Of a stretch of 64,000 bases of DNA, positions 25,950 through 34,490 are shown piece after piece. The notes below the pieces were generated by a model. It worked only from the letters and a program-made list of their open reading frames with translations. It ran no database searches and had not been told where the DNA came from. A program made the position numbers and the translations under genes. This DNA comes from Paracoccaceae bacterium (GTDB lineage: Bacteria; Pseudomonadota; Alphaproteobacteria; Rhodobacterales; Rhodobacteraceae): positions 372,001 to 436,000 of the forward strand of contig JANQRE010000004.1 of assembly GCA_028284705.1 (NCBI GenBank). The letters are read 5' to 3'. Each line of letters starts with the position of its first letter. Positions within the stretch are counted from its first letter, which is position 1.

Positions 25950-26492
25950 TCAGCCCTCGTTTTCGCGCCGGACCAACTCGTTGCGGGAATAGCGCTTTTT
26001 GATCGGGCCCCAATCGCCGGCGACGAAATCGGGATCGCTGGGCATGCAGCCGAGCCCGCACAGCATACGCACCTCCTGGCGCGCGGTGTCGATGACCCAG
26101 AACCGCCCGCCGGGGGAGGACATGAAACCGTAATCCAGCCCCTCATCGGTATCGGCATCGAGATCACCGAGCGAGGGCACCTCGGCATCCGCATCGGGGT
26201 CATAAGCGCCATGGGTGTGGTAGGAGGCGATGGGCTCGATATCATCGGACGGGAAATCGCGCGGCGTGCAACTGTCGACGCGGCCCTTGCGCGCGTTGGT
26301 GACAACCAGTTGTCCGCTGGGAGACACCCCCAGAAGGCCACAATATTCCCGATTGGCGGCGAAGGAATTGTCCTGAATTTGCGCCAATGTCGATTTTGCG
26401 GCGCGCACCAAGGCGCGATCCTGCGCTGTCGCGGCTGTTGTGATACTCATCAGCACCGCAATCGTGCCGCCGATCCAATAGTTTGATATCAT
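25950..26492 (-). CDS. Exported DUF4329-like protein with JAMM metalloprotease motif
   Basis: The 180-residue protein has a signal peptide (cleavage near ATA-AQD, residue 23). The mature part contains REYCGLLG (Glu49) and ASYHTHG...PSLGD (His92, His94, Ser107, Asp110), matching the E/HxH/SxxD metal site of JAB/JAMM isopeptidases, with a longer than usual gap between the His pair and the Ser. DUF4329 proteins fit this layout. Four further cysteines could form disulfides, consistent with a periplasmic site. It lies upstream of sitA but is separated by the operator, and is divergent from the FGE gene. Confidence 0.65.
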   Translation of the reverse strand: MISNYWIGGTIAVLMSITTAATAQDRALVRAAKSTLAQIQDNSFAANREYCGLLGVSPSGQLVVTNARKGRVDSCTPRDFPSDDIEPIASYHTHGAYDPDADAEVPSLGDLDADTDEGLDYGFMSSPGGRFWVIDTARQEVRMLCGLGCMPSDPDFVAGDWGPIKKRYSRNELVRRENEG

Positions 26493-26615
26493 CTGAGAAA
26501 GCCCCTCGGGTCAAAATGTTCAGCCACCAGAGTAGCTGGAACGGTAGGCCCGGTCTATGGCGGAGAGTTGCGCTGCCCTCTGGTCTGTCGCGGCAAATGC
26601 CCGTAAGCCTTTTCC

Positions 26616-27566
26616 ATGACGATCTCTGATGCGCAGAAATCTAAGAAGGGTTGCTGTAGCCCGGCGCGGGATGCCGCGCAGCGGGTGGTCACCGAGCAGA
26701 TCGCGCCCGCCGCGACAACCCGCCCGAACAGCATCGAGATCCCCGGCGGACGGGCCCATATCGGCACCGCAACCCCGATCCTTCTGCCCGATGGCGAAGG
26801 ACCGCTGCGCACAAAACGCCTGTCGGGTTTTCGGATCGCCGAGACCGCCATCACCAATGCCGAATTTGCCGAATTCATCGACCAGACCGGTTATGTGACC
26901 GAGGCCGAGCAGTTCGGCTGGTCCTTCGTTTTCTGGGCCCAGGTGCCCGATGCGCTGGGTCCCACCCAGGCGGTGCCGGATATCGAATGGTGGCGGCGTG
27001 TCGATGGCGCCACCTGGCGGGACGTCCACGGTCCGGGCAGTGATATCGCCACCGCCTTGCCCGATCACCCGGTCGTGCATGTCTCCTGGAACGACGCGAA
27101 GGCCTATGCGGATTGGGTCGGCGGGCGTTTGCCGACCGAGGCCGAGTGGGAACATGCGGCGCGCGGCGGGCAGGGCGATGTGCGCTTCCCCTGGGGCGAT
27201 GAGGAGCCCGACGATACCGGCTTTTTCCCCTGCAATATCTGGCAGGGCGATTTCCCGCAAAACAACACCAAGGCCGATGGCTATGAGACCACGGCGCCGG
27301 CAAAATCCTTCGCGCCCAACCCGTACGGGCTCTACAATCTGGTCGGCAATGTCTGGGAATGGACCTCCGAGCCGTTTCGCACGCGCTCGCAACGCAAGGA
27401 CGCCAAGGCGCTGCAGGTCCGGTCGCGCGGTTACAAGCTCATGAAGGGCGGGTCTTTCTTGTGTCACCGGTCCTATTGCTACCGCTACCGCATCGCGGCG
27501 CGCACCGGGAATTCGCCGGACAGCACGACGACCCATACCGGGTTTCGCGTGGTCTGGGACGCCTAG
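26616..27566 (+). CDS. Formylglycine-generating enzyme family protein (SUMF1-like)
   Basis: The 316-residue protein has the FGE fold from IEIPGGRAHIGT (about residue 41) to GFRVVWDA. The segment GGSFLCHRSYCYRYR holds both copper-binding active cysteines (residues 283 and 288) of true formylglycine-generating enzymes, not just the lectin-like fold. It would oxidise a cysteine in sulfatases to formylglycine. No sulfatase gene is in the window. The N-terminus has a KKGCCSP segment and no signal peptide, so it acts in the cytoplasm. The stop overlaps the converging kdgK stop by four bases. Confidence 0.9.
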   Translation: MTISDAQKSKKGCCSPARDAAQRVVTEQIAPAATTRPNSIEIPGGRAHIGTATPILLPDGEGPLRTKRLSGFRIAETAITNAEFAEFIDQTGYVTEAEQFGWSFVFWAQVPDALGPTQAVPDIEWWRRVDGATWRDVHGPGSDIATALPDHPVVHVSWNDAKAYADWVGGRLPTEAEWEHAARGGQGDVRFPWGDEEPDDTGFFPCNIWQGDFPQNNTKADGYETTAPAKSFAPNPYGLYNLVGNVWEWTSEPFRTRSQRKDAKALQVRSRGYKLMKGGSFLCHRSYCYRYRIAARTGNSPDSTTTHTGFRVVWDA

Positions 27567-28483
27567 ACGTCGGCGATTGCGCCGCGTTTGCCGACAACTT
27601 TCGCCGCCAGGGTGTGACCGGCCTGCAGGGCGGCCTCCATCGTGCCGCTCTGGATGTAACCTGCGAGAAATCCGGCGCTGAAACTGTCGCCCGCCGCGGT
27701 GGTGTCGATCACGGTGTCGGCGGGCGCAAAGCTCAACCCACGGGTCTGCCCCGAGAGGTCGCGCGGCCCGGTCGCGCCGCGTTTCAGCGCACCGAAGGTC
27801 ACGCCGAAACTCTGCAGCCGTGCGACCACGGCGTCTTCATCCGCATCGCCATAGATCTCCATCTCGTCATCGACCGAGGGCAGGGCGATATCGGCCAGCC
27901 CCCAGAAGGTCTTGTTCGTCGCTCGGGCCATTTCGGCACTTTCCCACAGACGCGGGCGGTGATTGCTGTCATAGGCAAAAACGCCCGCATAGGAGGTCAG
28001 AAACGCCGCCAAGGCGGTGCGGATTACGGGCGGCAGGACCGCCAGCGTGATGCCGGAGAGATAGATCAGATCGTACTCCGCAAGACGCGCGAGACTGATC
28101 TCACAGGGCTCCGTAAAAAGCGTGCGCGCCGCACTGTCAGAGCGCCAATAGGTGAAGCTGCGCTCGCCCGTTTCGCTCGTAGAGATCGCATAGAGCCCCG
28201 GCACATGGGTCGCTCGCCGCTCAATCGCGTCTTGTCCCAGCCCGTGCCGGTCGATCTCCGTTAGGATGCGGTCGGAAAAGGCGTCCGTGCCCAACGCGGT
28301 GACATAATCGACCTCGTGATCCGCACCCAAGAGCCGTTTGAGATAGACCGCGGTGTTATAAGTGTCGCCCGCCACGCCCAGTTGCACATCGCCGCCGACC
28401 GGTGCGGACAATTCCAGCATCACCTCACCGATACAGGCGATGCGTTTCACCTTCGAGCAATCGGGTGGGGTCGGGGTGGTCAT
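27563..28483 (-). CDS. kdgK: 2-keto-3-deoxygluconate kinase (PfkB family)
   Basis: The 306-residue sugar kinase begins IACIGEVMLELS with GVAGDTYNTAVYLKRLL, typical of KdgK, and has the PfkB ATP/anion-hole motif TTAAGDSFSAGFLAG near residue 263. It phosphorylates KDG to KDPG, which enters the Entner-Doudoroff pathway. The divergent alcohol dehydrogenase and KduD-like gene share its 123-base upstream region, consistent with uronate or aldonate breakdown. Confidence 0.9.
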   Translation of the reverse strand: MTTPTPPDCSKVKRIACIGEVMLELSAPVGGDVQLGVAGDTYNTAVYLKRLLGADHEVDYVTALGTDAFSDRILTEIDRHGLGQDAIERRATHVPGLYAISTSETGERSFTYWRSDSAARTLFTEPCEISLARLAEYDLIYLSGITLAVLPPVIRTALAAFLTSYAGVFAYDSNHRPRLWESAEMARATNKTFWGLADIALPSVDDEMEIYGDADEDAVVARLQSFGVTFGALKRGATGPRDLSGQTRGLSFAPADTVIDTTAAGDSFSAGFLAGYIQSGTMEAALQAGHTLAAKVVGKRGAIADV

Positions 28484-28606
28484 GGTCTATCCTTCTGTCT
28501 TGGCCGCGGCGAGTCGCGTTTTAAGGCGAGCGGAGGGGGGATACTAGACTTGGGTGCCATTGCGGCTTACCAGACCAGACAGCCCCATCGCCGCGAAAGG
28601 ATGCCC

Positions 28607-29647
28607 ATGCCCGGAGATCAGATCACTGCCGCCTTCTACCGCGGCAATAAGAGCTTTGCGGTCGAGACCACAGAGGCAGCGGTTGCAGGGCCGGGCGAGA
28701 TCGCAATCCGCACCGCCTATTGCGGGATTTGCGGCACCGATATGCATGTCTATCACGGAAATATGGACGCGCGCGTCGGCCACAACCGGGTGATCGGGCA
28801 CGAGATGTCGGGCGTGATTTCCGCTCTGGGCGAAGGAGTTAGCGGGTTTGCGGTGGGTGACAAAGCCGTTGTCCGCCCGCTTGACCCTTGTGGTGTCTGT
28901 CCAGCCTGCAAGGCGGGTCATCCGCATATTTGTCACAACCTGAAATTCCTCGGCCTCGACACCGATGGCGCGATGCAGGAGGTCTGGGTCGTGCCCGCAC
29001 ACACGGTCCACAAACTGCCCGCAGATATGAACCTCGCCCATGCGGCGCTGATCGAACCGGTGGCTGTGGCTTGCCATGACGTGCGCCTGTCCGGACTGAC
29101 GCAAGGCGAGGATGCGGTGGTGATCGGTGGCGGCCCCATTGGTGTGCTCGTGGCCATGATGGCGCGGGATGCGGGCGGCAAAGTGGTGATCTCGGAGGTA
29201 AACCCGCACCGGTTGGCGATTGCCGAGAAGCTCGGGTTTGACACGGTGAACCCGGCGGAGAGCGATCTGGTGGCCGCCATCAACCAACGCACCGGCGACA
29301 AGGGCGCGGATGTGGTCTTTGAAGTCTCCGGAACGCAACCCGGCGTCGATGCCATGACCGCCGTTGCTGCAACGCGGGCGCGGATCGTGATGGTCGCAAT
29401 CCATGCAACGAAACCGCAGATCGACCTGTTCCAGTTCTTCTGGCGCGAGCTTCAACTGATCGGTGCGCGGGTCTATGAACCGGAAGACTACGAGAAAGCC
29501 ATTGCCGCCGTCGCGGGAGGCGCGATAGATGCCGAAACGGTGATCACCGACATCGCTCCCTTGGCGGATATTCAGGCCGCATTCGAGTCACTCGACCGCA
29601 GCCCCACGGCGCTGAAAAGCCTGATCAAAGTGGGAGATTTGCCATGA
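28607..29647 (+). CDS. Zinc-dependent alcohol/polyol dehydrogenase (sugar-acid dehydrogenase type)
   Basis: The 346-residue medium-chain dehydrogenase has the catalytic zinc site CGICGTD and GHEMSG, a structural zinc site with four cysteines (CGVCPACKAGHPHIC) and the NAD fold GGGPIGVLVA. Close neighbours with sugar-acid genes suggest an L-gulonate/galactonate 5-dehydrogenase or related role; this is inferred. I prefer ATG 28607 because GAAAGG at 28595-28600 is six bases away; ATG 28601 is possible. It overlaps the next gene by four bases. Confidence 0.82.
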   Translation: MPGDQITAAFYRGNKSFAVETTEAAVAGPGEIAIRTAYCGICGTDMHVYHGNMDARVGHNRVIGHEMSGVISALGEGVSGFAVGDKAVVRPLDPCGVCPACKAGHPHICHNLKFLGLDTDGAMQEVWVVPAHTVHKLPADMNLAHAALIEPVAVACHDVRLSGLTQGEDAVVIGGGPIGVLVAMMARDAGGKVVISEVNPHRLAIAEKLGFDTVNPAESDLVAAINQRTGDKGADVVFEVSGTQPGVDAMTAVAATRARIVMVAIHATKPQIDLFQFFWRELQLIGARVYEPEDYEKAIAAVAGGAIDAETVITDIAPLADIQAAFESLDRSPTALKSLIKVGDLP

Positions 29648-30405
29648 GCGATCTCTCGATGTTTGACCTGACCGGCAAGACCGCGCTTGTGACGGGCGCC
29701 AAACGCGGCATTGGCCGCGCGATTGCCGAAGGACTGGCGCGGGCCGGAGCCGATATCATCGGCGTCAGCGCGACACTTGAACCGGAAGGCAGCGCGGTCG
29801 GCAAAGCCGTCGCGGCGCTGGGCCGCAGCTTTCAAGGCCACGCGTGCGATTTCTCCGACCGCGACGCTTTGCTGCGCTTTATCAACGGCTTGGACGTCGT
29901 GCCGGATATCCTGATCAACAATGCCGGCACGATCAAACGCAAACCAGCAGCCGAGCACGAGGACGCGCTCTGGGATGAAGTCATTGAGACCAACCTCTCC
30001 GCACAATTCGTGATCTCTCGCGAGATCGGGGCGCAGATGGTGGCACGGGGATCGGGCAAGATCATCTTCACGGCTTCGCTTCTGACCTTTCAAGGCGGGA
30101 TCACCGTGCCCGGCTACGCGGCCTCCAAGGGCGGCGTGGGTCAGTTGACCAAGGCCCTCGCCAATGAATGGGCCGGAAAGGGCATCAATGTGAACGCCAT
30201 CGCGCCGGGCTATATCGCGACCGACAACACCGAAGCGTTGCGCAACGATCCCGAGCGGTCGAAATCGATCCTGGAGCGCATTCCCGCCGGGCGCTGGGGC
30301 AAGGCGGCGGATTTCGCGGGGCCTGCCGTGTTCCTGTCTTCATCTGCTGCAGATTACGTGCATGGCGAAATCCTCGTGGTCGACGGGGGCTGGATGGGGC
30401 GCTGA
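29644..30405 (+). CDS. kduD: KduD-like short-chain dehydrogenase (2-deoxy-D-gluconate 3-dehydrogenase type)
   Basis: The 253-residue SDR shows TGAKRGIG (NAD site), NNAG, the catalytic Tyr-Lys in GYAASKGGV, and the KduD-like stretches FDLTGKTALVTGAKRGIG and NAIAPGYIATDNT. KduD reduces or oxidises keto-deoxy uronates, feeding KDG to KdgK. The substrate here could be another aldonate. It overlaps the alcohol dehydrogenase stop by four bases. Confidence 0.82.
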   Translation: MSDLSMFDLTGKTALVTGAKRGIGRAIAEGLARAGADIIGVSATLEPEGSAVGKAVAALGRSFQGHACDFSDRDALLRFINGLDVVPDILINNAGTIKRKPAAEHEDALWDEVIETNLSAQFVISREIGAQMVARGSGKIIFTASLLTFQGGITVPGYAASKGGVGQLTKALANEWAGKGINVNAIAPGYIATDNTEALRNDPERSKSILERIPAGRWGKAADFAGPAVFLSSSAADYVHGEILVVDGGWMGR

Positions 30406-30411
30406 TCGGCC

Positions 30412-31401
30412 ATGGATGTCACTCGCCACGCCAGATTGTCCGTCGCCCCGATGATGGATTGGACGGACCGCCATTGCCGGTTCTTCCACCGGCAAATCTC
30501 GCGCGAGACACTGCTCTATACCGAAATGGTCACGGCACCTGCGCTGGTGCGGGGCGGCGCGCTGCATCTCCTTGATTTTGATCCGGCGGAGCATCCCGTG
30601 GCGGTGCAATTGGGCGGCTCTGATCCCGGAGAACTGGCCGAAGCTGCGCGCATCTGCGCCGAGAGGGGCTATGACGAGATCAACCTCAATGTCGGCTGCC
30701 CGTCGGATCGCGTGCAATCGGGCTGTTTCGGGGCGGTTCTGATGAAAGAGCCTGATCTGGTCGCCCGCTGCGTGCGGGCGATGATCGACGCGCAACCGGT
30801 TGAAGTGACAGTGAAATGTCGCATTGGCGTGGATTATCAGGACCCGGAAGAGGTGCTGCCGGATTTCCTCGCGCGGATGCGGGATGCTGGCATAAACCGG
30901 GTGGCGATCCATGCCCGTAAAGCCTGGCTGGAGGGGCTGAGCCCGAAGGAGAACCGGGATATCCCACCGCTCGACTACCCGCTGGTGTTCCGGATGAAAG
31001 AAGCCTTTCCCGATTTGCATATCAGCTTGAACGGTGGCGTGGAAAGCCTTGATCATGCAGAGAAATACCTCTCTGAGGGCATGGATGGCGTGATGATCGG
31101 TCGTGCCGCCTATCAGCGTCCCTATGAGTGCCTGGCCACAACTGACGCGCGCATCTTTGGGTCGTCCGCACCGGTTAAATCCCGCGCTCAGATCGTCGAC
31201 GACATGCGCCCCTATATCGCCCGCCATTTGGCGGCGGGTGGGCGATTGCACCAGATCACGCGCCACATGTTGGGGCTGTTTGCCGGTGAGCCTGGTGCGC
31301 GAGCGTGGCGGCGATCTCTGTCAGAGGGTGCCGCGCAAGCCGATGCGGGGCTCTGGGTGCTGGATGATGCGCTGTCGCACGTGACCCAACACGCTGCATG
31401 A
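30412..31401 (+). CDS. dusA: tRNA-dihydrouridine(20/20a) synthase DusA
   Basis: The 329-residue FMN enzyme reduces uridine in the tRNA D-loop using NADPH. Signatures are SVAPMMDWTDRHCRFF, NLNVGCPSDRVQSGCFGA with the catalytic Cys, VKCRIGVD, and HARKAWLEGLSPKENR, which is diagnostic of DusA. It begins seven bases after kduD ends and overlaps the next gene by four bases, so it may be read through from the sugar-acid operon although its role is general. Confidence 0.95.
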   Translation: MDVTRHARLSVAPMMDWTDRHCRFFHRQISRETLLYTEMVTAPALVRGGALHLLDFDPAEHPVAVQLGGSDPGELAEAARICAERGYDEINLNVGCPSDRVQSGCFGAVLMKEPDLVARCVRAMIDAQPVEVTVKCRIGVDYQDPEEVLPDFLARMRDAGINRVAIHARKAWLEGLSPKENRDIPPLDYPLVFRMKEAFPDLHISLNGGVESLDHAEKYLSEGMDGVMIGRAAYQRPYECLATTDARIFGSSAPVKSRAQIVDDMRPYIARHLAAGGRLHQITRHMLGLFAGEPGARAWRRSLSEGAAQADAGLWVLDDALSHVTQHAA

Positions 31402-32192
31402 GCGCCTTTGCGGAGCAATTGCGCCGCACAGGCTACGTGCGTTTCCCGTTTTCGAGAGAGCTAGAGGATTGGGCGGCGGAGCTTCGACCACATGCCGTGG
31501 CGCTTGCCGCGGACCCTGACCTCCGCGCCAAATGGCTGCGCCACGGCGGGACGTGGTTTGCAGGCGTCAATGTGCTGGAGAATGACCCGAAGGGCCGCGT
31601 CGGGCAGGGCGCGCCTTTGCCGGAAAGTCTCGTAAGTGAATTGCGCGCGCTCGGACTGCCAACGGCACTGGACAAGGGGCAGGTTTCGGTCGTGTACCCC
31701 GGATATCCGCAGCAGGACCCGGGCGAGAGCGATAGCGCGCATCGGTTCCGGCGCAATCGCGACGCAGCGCATGTGGACGGACTTCTGCCGATCGGTGAGG
31801 CCCGACGCCGACATCTGCGTGAACCCCACGCTTATGTTCTGGGCATTCCCGTGACGGAAACGTCCCATGGCGCGAGCCCGCTTGTAGTCTGGGAGGGCTC
31901 CCACCTCGAAACCCATAAAAATTTTAAAGAGGAATTGTTAAGACATCCGCCGGAAACCTGGAAAAATGTCGATTTGACCGACCTCTACCACGCCATCCGC
32001 CATAAAATTTTTATGAACTGCCCGCGGGTGGAACTCACCGCACAACCCGGCGAGGCTTACCTGCTGCACCGGCTCACGCTCCATGGCGTCGCACCGTGGC
32101 GCGAGGGGGCAACAGCGCCGCCCGAAGGGCGGGTTATCCTCTATTTCCGGCCGGAGATCGGCGATCTGGCATCCTGGCTAAGTCTCGACTGA
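31398..32192 (+). CDS. Phytanoyl-CoA dioxygenase-like Fe(II)/2-oxoglutarate enzyme
   Basis: The 264-residue protein carries a likely 2-His-1-Asp iron site: HVD at residues 125-127 and His229 in LHRLTLHGVAPW, with Arg245 in GRVILYFRPE placed to bind 2-oxoglutarate. Such PhyH-like enzymes hydroxylate small molecules; the substrate is unknown. The gene overlaps dusA by four bases and its end overlaps the converging sulfotransferase gene by 15 bases. Two AT-rich patches around 31917 and 32002 interrupt its otherwise GC-rich codon use. Confidence 0.7.
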   Translation: MSAFAEQLRRTGYVRFPFSRELEDWAAELRPHAVALAADPDLRAKWLRHGGTWFAGVNVLENDPKGRVGQGAPLPESLVSELRALGLPTALDKGQVSVVYPGYPQQDPGESDSAHRFRRNRDAAHVDGLLPIGEARRRHLREPHAYVLGIPVTETSHGASPLVVWEGSHLETHKNFKEELLRHPPETWKNVDLTDLYHAIRHKIFMNCPRVELTAQPGEAYLLHRLTLHGVAPWREGATAPPEGRVILYFRPEIGDLASWLSLD

Positions 32193-33749
32193 ACCCATAT
32201 CCAGCGCCGCAAAAGTGGGCTCAAGATATGAGGCGTAGGCCTTCCACGCCTCGTTGCTTCCGCTGTAAATCTCGCGTCGGACCTGCTGATAAGATAGTGT
32301 TCGCACCGCGCGATCTGACCCGCGGAACTCCAAGACATTCGGGTGCCAATCGATGCCAAGGGCCTTTAGAACACGCTTCATTTCCGTCTCCGGGTCGGCA
32401 ACCAAAGCCTGATAATCCAGTCTGATGACCCGATCCGAAGCGACCTTGTCCCAATGGCGCATCACTTGGGCGTGGTGATTTTGGAACGCCACGATATCCC
32501 TCAACACAGTCGGATATCCCTGTCCGCCTTCACCGAAATCGTTGCGGAAAATCGACCAGCAGACCGCGCGCGGATCGCGGTCCAGATGAATGATCTTGGC
32601 CTCAGGGATCGCCGTCAGAATATGCCCGATCCACTGAAAATTTCCGGGTGTCTTGTCGGTGACAAACCGAGTGCCGTGCGCGAATTGCGGAAGTCGGTCG
32701 AGGAAATTTTCCCGGATTGCTGCGCATTCAGCTTCCGTTGGAACGCGTCGTTCGCTGCCGCTGCGTCGGATCAGAAGTTCCAGAAAATCGAGTTCCCCGG
32801 CACCGGTGATGTCAGGGTGGCCGGCAAGCATTTGTTCAACCAAACTCGTGCCAGAGCGTGGCATGCCGAGGATGAATAGCGGAATTGGACCCTTCACGCC
32901 AACTTCGGTGGGTTCAGGTATCGAGGTGAAGGTCGCAGACAGCGCCTTGAAATCCTCTGCGACCTGATCGGGGTCGTAGGCATTGACGGCCTTACGCAAA
33001 CTACCGGCGCTCTCCCAAAGGGTGAATGCCGCGTCCCGATCGCCAATCTCGTGCAACGCCCGTGCGATGCCGTATTGCAGCCGCGCCTTTTGCGGGAGAT
33101 CGGTTTCCGGCTTGTCAAGAAGTGCCACCATGGCCCCCAAAAGCGGGTCGTCGCGACTTTCGAATTTATGCATCATCGACAGTAGAAAAAGCGCCATCAC
33201 GTCGTCCGGATCGCTTTCCCAAAGCGTGCGAAATGCTGCGCGCGCCGCCTCACTTCGCCCAAGCTCGCGCAACAGGTTCGCCCGATTGCGCTGCGCTTCG
33301 CGATAGTCCGGCATCAGCTCAATGGCGCGCGCGAACCTCTCGAGGGCTTGTTCGGATTGGCCCAGCGCATCTAGCGCCGTGCCCAAGTTATTCTGTGCCT
33401 CTGCGTATTCCTCGTTCAACGCGATGGCGCGGCGGTAATGTTCAATCGCGAGATCATGACGCAACAAATCCCCCAGCGCGATGCCGCAATTGTTATGCGC
33501 CTCGGCGTAGTCGGGGCGCAGCTTTGTCGCGGTGGCAAAAGCCTCTAGCGCCTCTTCCAGGCGTCCGGACTGCATTAGGAAAACGCCACGCACATTATGC
33601 GCCACCGGGTGTTTGGGATGGTCTTCGACCGCTTTGTCGGCACGCACCACCGCACCCGGTAGATCGCCGGTTTGAAAGGCCATCACAGCCTCTTTGATTG
33701 CCGCCTGGGCCTCTGGTGTATTGGGATTGTCGGTCAAAACTTCACCCAA
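32178..33749 (-). CDS. TPR-sulfotransferase fusion protein
   Basis: The 523-residue protein has N-terminal tetratricopeptide repeats (about residues 10-240, several 34-residue units such as AEAHNNCGIALGDLLRHDLA and AEAQNNLGTALDALGQSEQA), then a sulfotransferase domain starting with the PAPS 5'-phosphate loop ILGMPRSGTSLVEQML near residue 303. RDPRAVCWSIFRNDF supplies the 3'-phosphate contacts. It would sulfonate a protein or glycan; the target is unknown. No signal peptide is present. It overlaps the DUF1289 gene by eight bases. Confidence 0.88.
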   Translation of the reverse strand: MGEVLTDNPNTPEAQAAIKEAVMAFQTGDLPGAVVRADKAVEDHPKHPVAHNVRGVFLMQSGRLEEALEAFATATKLRPDYAEAHNNCGIALGDLLRHDLAIEHYRRAIALNEEYAEAQNNLGTALDALGQSEQALERFARAIELMPDYREAQRNRANLLRELGRSEAARAAFRTLWESDPDDVMALFLLSMMHKFESRDDPLLGAMVALLDKPETDLPQKARLQYGIARALHEIGDRDAAFTLWESAGSLRKAVNAYDPDQVAEDFKALSATFTSIPEPTEVGVKGPIPLFILGMPRSGTSLVEQMLAGHPDITGAGELDFLELLIRRSGSERRVPTEAECAAIRENFLDRLPQFAHGTRFVTDKTPGNFQWIGHILTAIPEAKIIHLDRDPRAVCWSIFRNDFGEGGQGYPTVLRDIVAFQNHHAQVMRHWDKVASDRVIRLDYQALVADPETEMKRVLKALGIDWHPNVLEFRGSDRAVRTLSYQQVRREIYSGSNEAWKAYASYLEPTFAALDMGSVET

Positions 33750-33969
33750 CCCGGGCCGCGCGACCTCCGCGGCGTTTTTTCAACCGAGCGGCGCGGGATG
33801 GCAGTTCCTGAACAAGCGCGGCGCGGGTCTCGTTGCACATCCGCGACCATTGGGCGATCTCGTCGATGGTGCGCAGACAGCCGGTGCAAATGCGTTCGGT
33901 CGGGTGCACCACGCAAATCTTCACGCAAGGGGACTGAACTTCGTCCCGGCTCCAAAGATCATCCGCCAT
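33742..33969 (-). CDS. DUF1289 small cysteine-rich protein
   Basis: The 75-residue protein has the DUF1289 pattern SPCVKICVVHPTERICTGCLRTIDEIAQW: four cysteines spaced for metal or Fe-S binding, then a Trp and a basic tail. The function of the family is unknown. It overlaps ruvX (11 bases) and the sulfotransferase gene (8 bases), so all three form one operon. Confidence 0.85.
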   Translation of the reverse strand: MADDLWSRDEVQSPCVKICVVHPTERICTGCLRTIDEIAQWSRMCNETRAALVQELPSRAARLKKRRGGRAARVG

Positions 33970-34459
33970 TTGCCTGCCTTATATGCCTCATGCGATCGAG
34001 CGCTCCTTGCAAGATATAGCCCGCCGCCACGTGATCAATCACCTCTGCACGACGTTTTCGTGTCGTGTCCGCCTCTAGCAACGCTTTTTCCGCGGCCACG
34101 GTCGACAGACGCTCATCCCAAAACGTGATCGGGACATCGACAAGCCGCGCCAGATTGCGGGCAAACGCGCGGGTCGATTGCGCGCGCGGGCCTTCCGAGC
34201 CGTCCATATTGCGGGGCAGGCCCAGCACCAGACCACCAATCTCGCGTGCTTTCATAAGCGTCAGCAGCGCTTCGGCATCGCCGGTGAATTTCGTGCGTTT
34301 GATGGTTTCCAGCGGCGTGGCACTCCCCAACAACCGGTCCGACACCGCCACACCAATGGTTTTGGTGCCAAGATCGAGCCCAATCACCGCGGTCATTGGG
34401 GCCAAAAGGTCCAGAAAAGCTTCGATATCCTCGACAATCTCGCCCACGCTATCAGCCAT
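33959..34459 (-). CDS. ruvX: Putative pre-16S rRNA nuclease / Holliday junction resolvase YqgF
   Basis: The RNase H-like protein has AVIGLDLGTKTIGVAVSD (first catalytic Asp), GLVLGLPRNMDGSEGPRAQ, FWDERLSTVAAEKAL (catalytic Glu) and RAEVIDHVAAGYIL (final Asp), the full YqgF/RuvX set. It matures the 16S rRNA 5' end in E. coli. I choose ATG 34459 (166 residues). An upstream in-frame ATG at 34492 would add MSIFARMKTKG, but those codons lie in a dispersed intergenic repeat, so this extension is doubtful. The family core begins at about EDIEAF. Confidence 0.9.
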   Translation of the reverse strand: MADSVGEIVEDIEAFLDLLAPMTAVIGLDLGTKTIGVAVSDRLLGSATPLETIKRTKFTGDAEALLTLMKAREIGGLVLGLPRNMDGSEGPRAQSTRAFARNLARLVDVPITFWDERLSTVAAEKALLEADTTRKRRAEVIDHVAAGYILQGALDRMRHIRQANGG

Positions 34460-34468
34460 CCCCTTGGT

Positions 34469-34490
34469 CTTCATTCTAGCAAAAATACTC
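34469..34490 (-). repeat. Dispersed intergenic motif, copy 2, overlapping the upstream ruvX start
   Basis: On the minus strand this 22-base stretch begins GAGTATTTTTG and ends AATGAAG, matching the copy at 15141-15162 in 18 of 22 bases. Its first bases form part of the alternative ruvX start codon ATG 34492-34490 and the following codons. The neighbouring minus-strand bases upstream include a run of G residues, reminiscent of the C-rich flank of copy 1. Confidence 0.5.

Noticed and set aside
26520-27536. A minus-strand frame opposite the formylglycine-generating enzyme gene
   Set aside because: The plus strand holds the complete FGE motifs; the minus frame is Arg/Gly-rich and without motifs.
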